Shown here: positions 16,101 through 21,358 of the stretch, in pieces
Position numbering within the stretch: the first letter of the stretch is position 1
Layout of the letters: the number at the start of each line of letters is the position of its first letter
From: Rhodoferax sp.
Lineage (GTDB): Bacteria; Pseudomonadota; Gammaproteobacteria; Burkholderiales; Burkholderiaceae_C
Assembly (NCBI GenBank): GCA_017880985.1
Contig: JADGRK010000004.1
Span: 1 to 21,358 of the forward strand
Direction: 5' to 3'
Length of the DNA stretch: 21,358 nucleotides
Notes under the pieces: model-generated
Seen by the model: only the letters and a program-made list of their open reading frames with translations
Databases searched by the model: none
What the model was told of the DNA's origin: nothing
Translations under genes and position numbers: made by a program

Positions 16101-17052
16101 AAAACTCTTTCAGAATCACATGGCCCATGGCCATGGCCACTGCTGCGTCCGTCCCCTGCTTGGGTTTCATCCAGATGTCAGACAGCTTGGCGACTTCTGA
16201 ATAGTCGGGCGTCACCGCCACGGTCTTGGCCCCTTTGTAGCGAACTTCGGTAAAGAAGTGAGCATCCGGGGTGCGCGTCTGCGGCACATTGGAGCCCCAG
16301 GCAATGATGAACGTGGAGTTGTACCAATCGGCTGATTCAGGTACGTCAGTTTGCTCGCCCCAGACTTGCGGGCTGGCCGGTGGCAGGTCACAGTACCAGT
16401 CATAAAAGCTGATCGGCACGCCGCCAATCAGCGCCAGATAGCGGCTGCCGGCCGCATAGGAAACCATCGACATCGCCGGAATCGGCGAGAAGCCAATGAT
16501 GCGGTCCGGGCCGTGTTGCTTGATGGTATAGACGTTCGCCGCCGCCACCATCTCATTGACTTCATCCCAACTGGAGCGCACGAAGCCGCCCAGGCCGCGC
16601 ACGCTCTGGTACTCCTTGCGCTTAGGCTCAGACTGGGCAATCGAGGCCCAGGCATCAACCGGGTCATTGGACAGACGGGCTTCGCGCCAGAGCTTAAGCA
16701 GCCGACCGCGCACCATCGGATATTTGACCCGATTGGCGCTGTACAGATACCAACTGTAGCTGGCACCGCGCGCGCAACCCCGCGGTTCGTGATTTGGCAT
16801 GTCCCAGCGCGTGCGGGGGTAATCGGTCTGCTGGGTCTCCCAGGTGACGATGCCACCTTTGACGTAAATTTTCCACGAGCAGGAGCCGGTGCAATTGACC
16901 CCGTGGGTGGAACGCACGATCTTGTCGTGGGCCCAGCGGTCGCGGTAGGCGTCCTCCCAGGTGCGGTCTTCACCGGTGGTGACGCCGTGCTCGCCCGAGA
17001 AGGGCTCTTTGGGTTGAGAAAAGTAACTGAGTCGATCCAGAAAGTGGCTCAT
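13177..17052 (-). CDS. narG: Respiratory nitrate reductase alpha subunit, molybdenum catalytic subunit
   Basis: The 1291-residue catalytic subunit, which reduces nitrate to nitrite at a bis-MGD molybdenum centre facing the cytoplasm. The N-terminal 4Fe-4S cluster ligands are at His50, Cys54, Cys58 and Cys93 (HGVNCTGSC, later PRGCARG). The molybdenum-ligating aspartate is Asp222 in SFYDWYCDLPPASP. All have the same numbers as in E. coli as I remember it. The sequence is collinear with E. coli NarG to its end (SNRDEF-like GTNRDEFVVVRKM) except for an extra stretch of about 29 residues near 320-350. That stretch coincides with a palindromic DNA repeat (separate entry) and lies between LKEF and YFDNYVRRYTDMPML. 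The frame stays open and every active-site motif is intact, so the enzyme is probably functional. It starts at the ATG at 17052, with GAGG eight bases upstream. Confidence 0.97.
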   Translation of the reverse strand: MSHFLDRLSYFSQPKEPFSGEHGVTTGEDRTWEDAYRDRWAHDKIVRSTHGVNCTGSCSWKIYVKGGIVTWETQQTDYPRTRWDMPNHEPRGCARGASYSWYLYSANRVKYPMVRGRLLKLWREARLSNDPVDAWASIAQSEPKRKEYQSVRGLGGFVRSSWDEVNEMVAAANVYTIKQHGPDRIIGFSPIPAMSMVSYAAGSRYLALIGGVPISFYDWYCDLPPASPQVWGEQTDVPESADWYNSTFIIAWGSNVPQTRTPDAHFFTEVRYKGAKTVAVTPDYSEVAKLSDIWMKPKQGTDAAVAMAMGHVILKEFYFPDGGEECRAAPSSSDPLGGQTPAGGVGVRRTRSEYFDNYVRRYTDMPMLVMLKEHQLPGGETVLVPDRYVRASDFNGKLGAANNPEWKTVALDDNGKVVLPHGAIGFRWGADGRADQGQWNLEAKEARHGHEVKLKLSVMEGQNPSSETAKVGFPYFGGIVSEHFPNNATGAGANNVLVRTVPVQRISFGKEGEKREALVATVFDLQVANYGVARGLPGELAAKDFDDDTPYTPAWQERITGTPREQLITVARQFAENADKTHGKSMVIIGAAMTHWYHCDMNYRGVINMLMMCGCIGQSGGGWAHYVGQEKLRPQTGWTALAFALDWVRPPRQMNGTSFFYTHTDQWRYEKLGVDEILSPLADKSKFGGSMIDYNVRAERMGWLPSAPQLKTNSLQVVRDAAAAGMEPKDYTVKSLKDGSLQMSCEDPDHPDNWPRNLFVWRSNILGSSGKGHEYFLKHLLGTTHGVQGKDLGADEAKPTEVVWHDKAPEGKLDLVVTLDFRMSTTCLYSDIVLPTATWYEKNDLNTSDMHPFIHPLSTAVDPAWQSRSDWEIYKGFAKKFSEVCVGHLGVEREMVLTPLMHDSPAELAQPFGVQDWKRGEIDLIPGKTAPNMTVVERDYPNVFKRFTALGPLMNKLGNAGKGIAWNTQTEVRQLGELNGLETAEGVTCGMPKIDTDIDACEVILQLAPETNGHVAVKAWGALGKQTGLDHTHLALHREDEKIRFRDIQAQPRKIISSPTWSGIESETVSYTANYTNVHEMIPWRTLTGRQQFYMDHPWMTAFGEGFTSYRPPVDLKTTAGIQGIKPNGNTEIALNFITPHQKWGIHSTYSDNLMMLTLSRGGAIVWISEDDAKRAGIVDNDWIELFNLNGALTARAVVSQRVKPGMVMMYHAQEKIINIPGSEITGGRGGIHNSVTRIVLKPTHMIGGYAQFSYGFNYYGTIGTNRDEFVVVRKMNKVDWLEEENQGATA
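16011..16076. repeat. REP-like palindromic element inside narG
   Basis: The segment runs from GGACCCCCACGCC to CTTGGGGCGGCCCGGC. It contains the near-perfect palindrome CCCCCGAGGGGG (16040-16051) and a small stem ACGCC-gcctgct-GGCGT (16019-16035). I recall this layout (CCCCCACGC, a variable loop, CCCCCCGAGGGGG, then CTTGGGGCGGCCCGGC) as a frequent intergenic repeat in Comamonadaceae genomes. Here it is read through in frame on the minus strand as residues about 326-348 of NarG, exactly where the protein is longer than E. coli NarG. Only this copy is present in the window. Confidence 0.7.
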
Positions 17053-17072
17053 GCGATACCTCGGTCTAAAAA

Positions 17073-17078
17073 ATTATA
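17073..17078 (-). promoter_or_regulatory. Possible -10 hexamer in front of narG
   Basis: On the minus strand TATAAT occurs 20 bases before the narG start codon, in an AT-rich stretch. No matching -35 hexamer is seen at 16-18 bases upstream, so an activator would be needed. A start of transcription near 17066 would leave a very short leader containing the GAGG ribosome site. This may be chance in AT-rich repeat DNA. Confidence 0.25.
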
Positions 17079-17084
17079 TGAAAA

Positions 17085-17135
17085 CAAGCTATAGCCACCG
17101 TGCTACCTACGCAAGCAGCTATTAAAAATATAGTG
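17085..17135. repeat. Dispersed AT-rich repeat in the narK2-narG gap
   Basis: The segment CAAGCTATAGCC...GCAAGCAGCTATTAAAAATATAG resembles a unit I recall as very common between genes of Comamonadaceae (GGCTCTAGC, a variable middle, GCAAGCAGCTATNAAAAATATAG). It has inverted AGCTAT/ATAGCT-like ends. It occupies most of the first half of the 129-base gap. Recognition is from memory; no second copy of comparable quality occurs in this window. Confidence 0.5.
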
Positions 17136-17143
17136 ACTTGGGG

Positions 17144-17173
17144 CATGGATACGGATCAAGTCCGGCATGACAA
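17144..17173. repeat. Half copy of the pccB-pccA repeat, before narG
   Basis: CATGGATACGGATCAAGTCC followed by GGCATGACAA matches the right half of the repeat at 1295-1348, in the same orientation on the + strand, with one base missing and two changes. The left arm is absent, so this is a truncated copy. Together with the adjacent AT-rich repeat it makes up nearly the whole narK2-narG intergenic space. Confidence 0.65.
17146..17159 (-). promoter_or_regulatory. Candidate FNR/ANR box upstream of narG
   Basis: On the minus strand TTGATCCGTATCCA matches the FNR consensus TTGATNNNNATCAA at 9 of 10 defined positions. Its centre is about 100 bases upstream of the narG start. Possible -10 sequences downstream are TTTAAT (17126-17121) and TATAAT (17078-17073), but neither is at the textbook distance. 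The box is part of the dispersed half-repeat, so the match could reflect the repeat consensus rather than regulation. Confidence 0.35.
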
Positions 17174-17181
17174 CCAGGGCG

Positions 17182-18810
17182 TCATGGGTTCTTGATCTCT
17201 GAGTCGGCACGCAGGTAAAACCACCAGTTCAGCACCAGGCACAGGGCGTAAAAAATGGCAAAGCCGTACATCGCGTTTTGTGGCGTGCCCGCTTTGATTT
17301 GGGCACCAATGATCACGGGAGCGATGAAAGCACCGTAAGCAGCTACTGCGGAGGTCCAGCCCAGCACTGGACCGGCCTGCTGGCGGTCGAAGATAACGCC
17401 AATGGTGCGGAAGGTCGAACCGTTGCCGATGCCGCTGGCGGCAAACAGCAGCACGAAGAGCCACATGAAGCTTGAAAAATACTGCTCCGGCGCGGCCGAG
17501 CCATAGGCCTGCATCATCACGTAGCCGACAGCGCCAGAGGCCGCCACCATCACCGCTGAGATCCCCTGCGTCACGATGGAACCCCCTACCTTGTCGGCGA
17601 TCCAGCCACCCACAGGACGGATCAGGGCGCCGACGAAGGGGCCGATCCAGGCGTAAGTCAGGGCCGACGGTGCATTTGGATTCTTCAAGGTATGTTGCAT
17701 CACACCGGCGGCATCCGGTACATGGCTGATGCCGAAAATGACGGTGATCGACAGCGGCAGTGCCATCGAGAAACCGATGAACGAGCCGAAGGTGACGATA
17801 TACAGCGCAGTCAACGACCAGGTGTGTTTGTTCTTGAAGATGGCGAACTGTTTGGCGATGTTGTCCTTCATGGTTCCGAACGCGGCCACTTTCATCAGAA
17901 ATAGAGTCCCGACAATGATTAACGGCATGGCAATCCACATGTTGAGCAAGCCAAGACCGGCTGGTGCGGGCATATAAAGATACAAACCGACCCCGGCCGG
18001 AATGAATGTCAAGGTGTAGATCCAGGTGATTTTGATGAACGCCATCAAGGTGCCTCCAATATCCGGCGAAATGGGAAGCAGGTTGTTCATACCGAACCAG
18101 CACAGGGCGGCCAGCGGCACCAGTGACAAGACCCATGCAAAGCCGGCGTTTTGAATGTAGGTTGGGGTGCCTGCGGCAATTTTTCCGAATATCCAGCCAC
18201 TGTCCTTGATCAGAGGCATCGGGTCACCGCCCATAGCGCCAAACATGCCAACCGTCATCACCAGCGGGATCACGATTTGCATGGTCGTGACGCCGAAATT
18301 GCCCAGACCGGCATTCAGCCCGAGAGCGGTGCCTTGCAAGCGCTTGGGAAAGAAAGTGGTGATGTTCGACATGGAACTGGCAAAGTTGCCACCGCCCACG
18401 CCCGACCAAAGTGCCAGCATCTGGAATATCCAGAGCGGCCAATCCTTGTGTTGCAATGCAATGCCGGTGCCCAGGGCCGGCGCCAGCAGCATGGCGGTGG
18501 TCAGAAAAATCGTGTTGCGCCCTCCGGCAAGGCGGATATAGAAAGCCGAGGGGATGCGCATGGTGGCGCCGGCCAGTCCGGAAATCGCCGTAAGCGTGAA
18601 CAGTTCGGCTTGAGTAAACGGAAAACCCAGGTTGAGCATCTGCACGGTAATGATGCCCCACATGCCCCAGACGGCGAAACCGCACAGCAGGCTCGGGACA
18701 GAGATCCACAGGTTGCGATAGGCGATCTTCTTGCCGGTGCTTTCCCAGAACTGTTCGTCTTCCGGACGCCAGTCGGCGATGTCAGCGCTGGATTGTGTTT
18801 TCGTATTCAC
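17182..18810 (-). CDS. narK2: Nitrate/nitrite transporter NarK2 with an enlarged central region
   Basis: A 542-residue major-facilitator protein of the NarK/NarU type, expected to exchange external nitrate for internal nitrite. The N-terminus (WRPEDEQFW...RNLWISVPSLL) and the two nitrate signatures match NarK: GVGGGNFASSMSNITTFFP at about 137-155 and GIGNGSTFRTI at about 460-470. So do the anion-binding arginines at Arg85 (MRIPSAF) and Arg398 (LIRPVGG). E. coli NarK has 463 residues; most of the difference lies between helix 6 and helix 7 (about 243-328), where two extra hydrophobic segments appear at about 255-280 and 286-311. That suggests 14 rather than 12 membrane helices. The start codon is GTG with only a weak ribosome site. 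The gene begins 24 bases after narK1 and is followed by a repeat-filled gap before narG. Confidence 0.93.
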   Translation of the reverse strand: MNTKTQSSADIADWRPEDEQFWESTGKKIAYRNLWISVPSLLCGFAVWGMWGIITVQMLNLGFPFTQAELFTLTAISGLAGATMRIPSAFYIRLAGGRNTIFLTTAMLLAPALGTGIALQHKDWPLWIFQMLALWSGVGGGNFASSMSNITTFFPKRLQGTALGLNAGLGNFGVTTMQIVIPLVMTVGMFGAMGGDPMPLIKDSGWIFGKIAAGTPTYIQNAGFAWVLSLVPLAALCWFGMNNLLPISPDIGGTLMAFIKITWIYTLTFIPAGVGLYLYMPAPAGLGLLNMWIAMPLIIVGTLFLMKVAAFGTMKDNIAKQFAIFKNKHTWSLTALYIVTFGSFIGFSMALPLSITVIFGISHVPDAAGVMQHTLKNPNAPSALTYAWIGPFVGALIRPVGGWIADKVGGSIVTQGISAVMVAASGAVGYVMMQAYGSAAPEQYFSSFMWLFVLLFAASGIGNGSTFRTIGVIFDRQQAGPVLGWTSAVAAYGAFIAPVIIGAQIKAGTPQNAMYGFAIFYALCLVLNWWFYLRADSEIKNP

Positions 18811-18834
18811 AGGGTTCTTTCGGTAAATCTGAGT

Positions 18835-20091
18835 TCAGTTATGCAGGTTGAAGGGCGTGGCGTTCTTGCCCAGGATTTCGGTGCGGCGCACTTCGGTCCA
18901 GTACATCCAGATCAGCGACACCCAGACCACGCCAAACATCAGCATGAAGGCGCTGGAACGGATGCCGGTGAGATCCATAAGCACACCGAACATGATGGGC
19001 AGCACAAAGCCGCCCAAGCCGCCTGCGAGGCCCACGATGCCGCTGATGGTGCCGATGTTGTCGGTGTAGTCGTCGCTGATGTATTTGAAGACGCTGGCCT
19101 TGCCAAATGCAAATGCGATGCCCAGGATGAACATCAAGCCGGTGAATGCGTAGACGTTGAGTCCGATGTGGAAGGTGGCCGGGCCAGAGGTGGTGGCAAT
19201 GGTGAAATCGGTTTGCGGGTAGCTCAACAAGAAAAGGCAAATCCAGCTGACCCACAGCACCCACCAAGTCACGCTGCGCGCGCCCCATTTGTCAGACATC
19301 CAGCCGCCTGCCGCACGCAGTACGCCGCCGGGCAGCGAGAAACAGGCCGCCAGCAAGGCGGCGGAACGGATATCCAGCCCGAACTCGCCCACGTAGTACT
19401 GAACCATCCACAACGACAAGGCCACATAGCCACCGAACACGATGCTGTAGAACTGGCAGTACTTCAATACTTTCGGGTCTTTCAGTGATTTGAGTTGATC
19501 GCTGAACTTGACGTTGCTGGGAACAAGGTGTGTCGGGTCACTGTAGCTGAAAAACCAGAACAGGATGACAGTTCCCAGCATGATGGCGGCATACACTTGC
19601 GGCACCATGGCCCAACCAAAAGCTACCACCAGCGCCGGCGCGACGAACTTGTTGACGGCTGCTCCCGAGTTGCCAGCGCCATAGATACCCATCGCGAATC
19701 CCTGCTGGTTCTTGGGAAACCAGCGTGCCACATAAGGTGTTCCAACTGAAAACGATCCACCGGCCAGACCCACAAATAAGCCGATGGCCAGGAAGTGCCA
19801 GTAGGCGCTTGCGTAACTCATCAACCAGATGGCAGGCACCGTTAGTGACATGAGGAGGGCCATGACGATGCGACCACCGTATTTGTCGGTCCAGATGCCC
19901 AGAGGCACCCGAATCAGCGAGCCGGTCAGCACGGGTGTTGCTGTCAGTAGTCCGAATTCTGTCGCATTGAGGCCAAGTGCCTTCTTGATCGGGATGCCGA
20001 TCACCCCGAACATCATCCAGACCATGAAGCACACCGTGAATGCCAGTGTGCTGACAATAAGAACTGAAAGTGCCTGCCCCTTTTTTGTCAT
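18835..20091 (-). CDS. narK1: Nitrate/proton symporter NarK1
   Basis: A 418-residue major-facilitator protein with 12 predicted membrane helices, of the NarK1 type that imports nitrate together with protons. This differs from the nitrate/nitrite exchanger encoded next. Helix 2 carries the anion-binding arginine (GSLIRVPLGIWTDKYGG, Arg61) and helix 8 its partner (LRAAGGWMSDKWGAR). The nitrate-signature glycine repeats are visible in GLAGGSFSVGTPYVARWFP and in GIVGLAGGLGGFVLP. The start is the ATG at 20091, eight bases after AAGGGG. It is the first gene of the probable transcript narK1-narK2-narGHJI-isomerase, the same order as in Pseudomonas aeruginosa. A proton symporter lets nitrate enter before nitrite has accumulated, while NarK2 takes over once respiration runs. 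Confidence 0.94.
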   Translation of the reverse strand: MTKKGQALSVLIVSTLAFTVCFMVWMMFGVIGIPIKKALGLNATEFGLLTATPVLTGSLIRVPLGIWTDKYGGRIVMALLMSLTVPAIWLMSYASAYWHFLAIGLFVGLAGGSFSVGTPYVARWFPKNQQGFAMGIYGAGNSGAAVNKFVAPALVVAFGWAMVPQVYAAIMLGTVILFWFFSYSDPTHLVPSNVKFSDQLKSLKDPKVLKYCQFYSIVFGGYVALSLWMVQYYVGEFGLDIRSAALLAACFSLPGGVLRAAGGWMSDKWGARSVTWWVLWVSWICLFLLSYPQTDFTIATTSGPATFHIGLNVYAFTGLMFILGIAFAFGKASVFKYISDDYTDNIGTISGIVGLAGGLGGFVLPIMFGVLMDLTGIRSSAFMLMFGVVWVSLIWMYWTEVRRTEILGKNATPFNLHN

Positions 20092-20177
20092 GTTGAAAGC
20101 CCCTTTTGCATCGCATGACTTTAGAGTGGAAAGACCTTGAGCGGCATCCCTCTGAAGGAGCGCCAGGCAAGGTAAAT

Positions 20178-20184
20178 GGAACTA
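20178..20184 (-). promoter_or_regulatory. Extra TAGTTC half-site upstream of narK1
   Basis: On the minus strand TAGTTCC repeats the core TAGTTC found twice, as an inverted pair, at 20201-20220, about 34 bases further upstream. It differs from the NarL heptamer TACYYMT at position 3 (G for C) and at the last base. A third copy within 45 bases suggests an operator cluster rather than a chance palindrome, but function is unproven. Confidence 0.3.
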
Positions 20185-20200
20185 CCCCGCACGCCGACAG

Positions 20201-20220
20201 CATAGTTCTGACGAACTATG
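20201..20220. promoter_or_regulatory. Perfect palindrome, candidate NarL 7-2-7 operator
   Basis: CATAGTTCTGACGAACTATG has perfect eight-base arms around TGAC. Read as two heptamers it is TAGTTCT-GA-CGAACTA, the tail-to-tail spacing of two bases used by NarL/NarP 7-2-7 sites. It agrees with TACYYMT-N2-AKRRGTA at 11 of 14 positions; the invariant C at position 3 is G on both sides. It lies between narL and narK1, about 110 bases before the narK1 start. It is not followed by a T-run on either strand, so a terminator is unlikely. Confidence 0.4.
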
Positions 20221-20241
20221 AAGAGGTTTTATTCGGTTGCT

Positions 20242-20255
20242 TTGCGTTAAATCAA
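20242..20255. promoter_or_regulatory. Candidate FNR/ANR box between narL and narK1
   Basis: TTGCGTTAAATCAA matches TTGATNNNNATCAA at 8 of 10 positions and sits in a larger inverted repeat GCTTTG-N8-CAAAGC (20239-20258) that overlaps the narL stop codon. A class II activator here would place transcription of narK1 near 20207, with CATAGT (minus strand, 20220-20215) as a 4-of-6 -10 hexamer. That would leave a leader of about 115 bases. Confidence 0.35.
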
Positions 20256-20986
20256 AGCAGACCGTGCTCGGTTGCTATGACTGCGGCATGGACTCGGGAA
20301 CTGACGTTGAGTTTGCGCAAGACATGCTGCACGTGGATTTTGACGGTGGTCTCGGCAATGCCCAGTTCGCGCGCAATTTCCTTGTTGCTGGAACCATGTG
20401 CGATGCCACGCAAAATATCAAGTTCGCGCGGCGACAGGCTGGCAATTGACGCAGTAGACGCTGCGGCATCCGTTGCCGATGTGGCTGACCCCAAGCCGAC
20501 AATTGAACCACTTTCGGTGGGGGCTCCGATCGTCGCCCCCCGGTAGGCGGCCACCAACTTGCTCGTCATCTCTGGTGCGACGACGCTGTCACCTTGCATG
20601 GCACGCTGGATGGCGGCGGTCAAGGCGTCGCCTTCGATGGTTTTCAGGAGGTATCCGGCGGCACCGCCACGCAAGGCGGCAGCAAGGTCGTTTTCGTCTT
20701 CGCTGACGGTCAGCATCAGGATGCAGGCTCCGGGTGCTGCCTCAATCAGGGCCGGCAGGGCATCCACCCCGTTGACACCAGGCAGGTGGTTGTCAAGCAG
20801 GATGATGTCGGGTTGCAGTTCTTGTGCCTTTCGCAGCGCCTGACCGGCATCAGCCGCATCGCCCACTACAGACAATTGAGGGTCGCGCGCTAAAAGTGCT
20901 GTCAAGCCACGGCGAAACAGGGTGTGGTCGTCCACCACCAGAATACGAATGGGAGATTGTTCGGGCGGCTGCATGACAGGGTTCAT
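20252..20986 (-). CDS. narL: Nitrate-responsive response regulator NarL
   Basis: A 244-residue response regulator with a receiver domain at about 13-130 and a LuxR-type helix-turn-helix at about 183-244. The acidic pocket Asp19/Asp20, phosphoacceptor Asp65 (IILLDNHLPGVNG) and the conserved lysine in GYLLKTIEGD are present. The DNA-binding end reads LSPRELDILRGIAHGSSNKEIA, then ETTVKIHVQHVLRKLNVSSR, very close to E. coli NarL. E. coli NarL has 216 residues; the extra length is a short N-terminal tail and an alanine/serine/threonine/glycine-rich linker of about 30 residues between the domains. The start overlaps the narX stop by four bases (ATGA), so sensor and regulator are coupled. It would activate the nar genes downstream when nitrate is present. 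Confidence 0.94.
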   Translation of the reverse strand: MNPVMQPPEQSPIRILVVDDHTLFRRGLTALLARDPQLSVVGDAADAGQALRKAQELQPDIILLDNHLPGVNGVDALPALIEAAPGACILMLTVSEDENDLAAALRGGAAGYLLKTIEGDALTAAIQRAMQGDSVVAPEMTSKLVAAYRGATIGAPTESGSIVGLGSATSATDAAASTASIASLSPRELDILRGIAHGSSNKEIARELGIAETTVKIHVQHVLRKLNVSSRVHAAVIATEHGLL

Positions 20987-21358
20987 GTCGCGTCCGCGCT
21001 GGATTCGCGCTGGACCATCGACGCCGTGGGCATCGGGTGGGCGGGTGGCGGCAACGTGAGAATGATGGAACTACCATGACCTGGGGTGGAGATCACGTCC
21101 AGGTCAGCGCCAATGCGCTGGGCTCGCTCGGTCATGATGCGAAGGCCGACATGGGTCTCGTCAGGTTGGCCGTTGCCGGGGCTAAAGCCGACGCCATCGT
21201 CACGCACTTCAAAGCGCCAGGCTGGTTGCTGCTGCACATCGAGCCAGACTTGCGAGGCCCGGGCGTGCTTTCGGACGTTGGTCAACGCTTCACGGGCAAT
21301 GCTGAAGACCTCGGCTTGAGCTGCGGCCGACAGCGCCGCGCTCGCGACGCCGGCGCCG
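20983..21358 (-). CDS. narX: Nitrate/nitrite sensor histidine kinase NarX, C-terminal fragment cut by the window end
   Basis: About 125 residues of the catalytic ATPase domain are visible; the frame stays open to the last base of the window, so the sensor, HAMP and dimerisation parts lie outside. The N-box is EVFSIAREALTNVRKHARAS, typical of the NarX/DegS (HPK7) class. It is followed by VRDDGVGFSP (G1 box) and HVGLRIMTERAQRIGADLDV, then GHGSSIILTLP (G2-like). The stop overlaps the narL start. The last 20 residues after the ATPase fold are unstructured and proline-rich. Assignment to NarX rather than another HPK7 kinase rests on the narL and narK1 neighbours. Confidence 0.9.
   Translation of the reverse strand, partial: GAGVASAALSAAAQAEVFSIAREALTNVRKHARASQVWLDVQQQPAWRFEVRDDGVGFSPGNGQPDETHVGLRIMTERAQRIGADLDVISTPGHGSSIILTLPPPAHPMPTASMVQRESSADAT

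Noticed and set aside
13177..17052. Possible frameshift or assembly error in narG because of the non-homologous stretch near residues 320-350
   Set aside because: The frame is the same before and after, flanking motifs align without shift, and the stretch is a recognisable palindromic unit rather than out-of-frame narG sequence.
18151..19488. 445-residue open frame on the plus strand opposite narK2 and narK1
   Set aside because: It spans two genuine transporter genes and the gap between them in antisense. Its composition (His, Gln and Ala rich) is what mirrored membrane-protein codons produce, and it has no motif.
20137..20150. Second FNR-like match, TTGAGCGGCATCCC, nearer to narK1
   Set aside because: It agrees at only 7 of 10 positions, and a class II start would fall inside the narK1 ribosome site.
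20201..20220. Hairpin after narL as an intrinsic terminator
   Set aside because: The stem is AT-rich and no T-run follows it on either strand. The 7-2-7 heptamer geometry fits an operator better.

Overview
This window looks like the chromosome of a facultatively anaerobic, denitrifying betaproteobacterium in the order Burkholderiales, probably Comamonadaceae (Rhodoferax or Polaromonas type). The case rests on betaproteobacterial-style proteins, a nar locus built like those of pseudomonads and burkholderiads, and short dispersed repeats that I recall as typical of Comamonadaceae intergenic DNA. The species assignment is inference; no rRNA is present.

Left block (1-3927, + strand): the 3' part of propionyl-CoA carboxylase beta (pccB, cut by the window edge), the biotin-carrying alpha subunit (pccA), and a small VOC-fold protein resembling methylmalonyl-CoA epimerase. 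Together they would turn propionyl-CoA into methylmalonyl-CoA. The mutase that would finish the route to succinyl-CoA is not in the window and may lie upstream.

Middle block (4094-9374, + strand): a tightly packed operon for a 2-oxoacid:ferredoxin oxidoreductase. It holds a GltD-like FAD/NAD(P)H oxidoreductase with Fe-S motifs at both ends, a fused gamma-alpha catalytic subunit (KorA), the thiamine-diphosphate/4Fe-4S subunit (KorB) and a two-CBS-domain protein. The set resembles the 2-oxoglutarate:ferredoxin oxidoreductase plus NADP:ferredoxin oxidoreductase of denitrifiers such as Thauera. An FNR-like box precedes it.

Right block (9410-21358, - strand): a complete respiratory nitrate reductase locus. 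In transcription order it runs narX (cut by the window end), narL, narK1, narK2, narG, narH, narJ, narI and a parvulin-type peptidyl-prolyl isomerase. Sensor and regulator control it, two different transporters bring in nitrate and export nitrite, NarGHI reduces nitrate with quinol electrons, and NarJ (probably with the isomerase) helps assembly. The kor and nar blocks converge at about 9375-9409.

Points most worth a second look: a palindromic repeat apparently inserted in frame inside narG; a NarK2 transporter with about two extra membrane helices in its central loop; a symmetric NarL-like operator with FNR-like boxes before narK1; an FNR-like box carried by a dispersed repeat before narG; and the placement of a ferredoxin-linked succinyl-CoA/2-oxoglutarate enzyme beside the propionyl-CoA to methylmalonyl-CoA genes. 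No tRNA, rRNA, CRISPR array, transposase or prophage gene was seen. No stretch longer than 300 bases lacks a gene.
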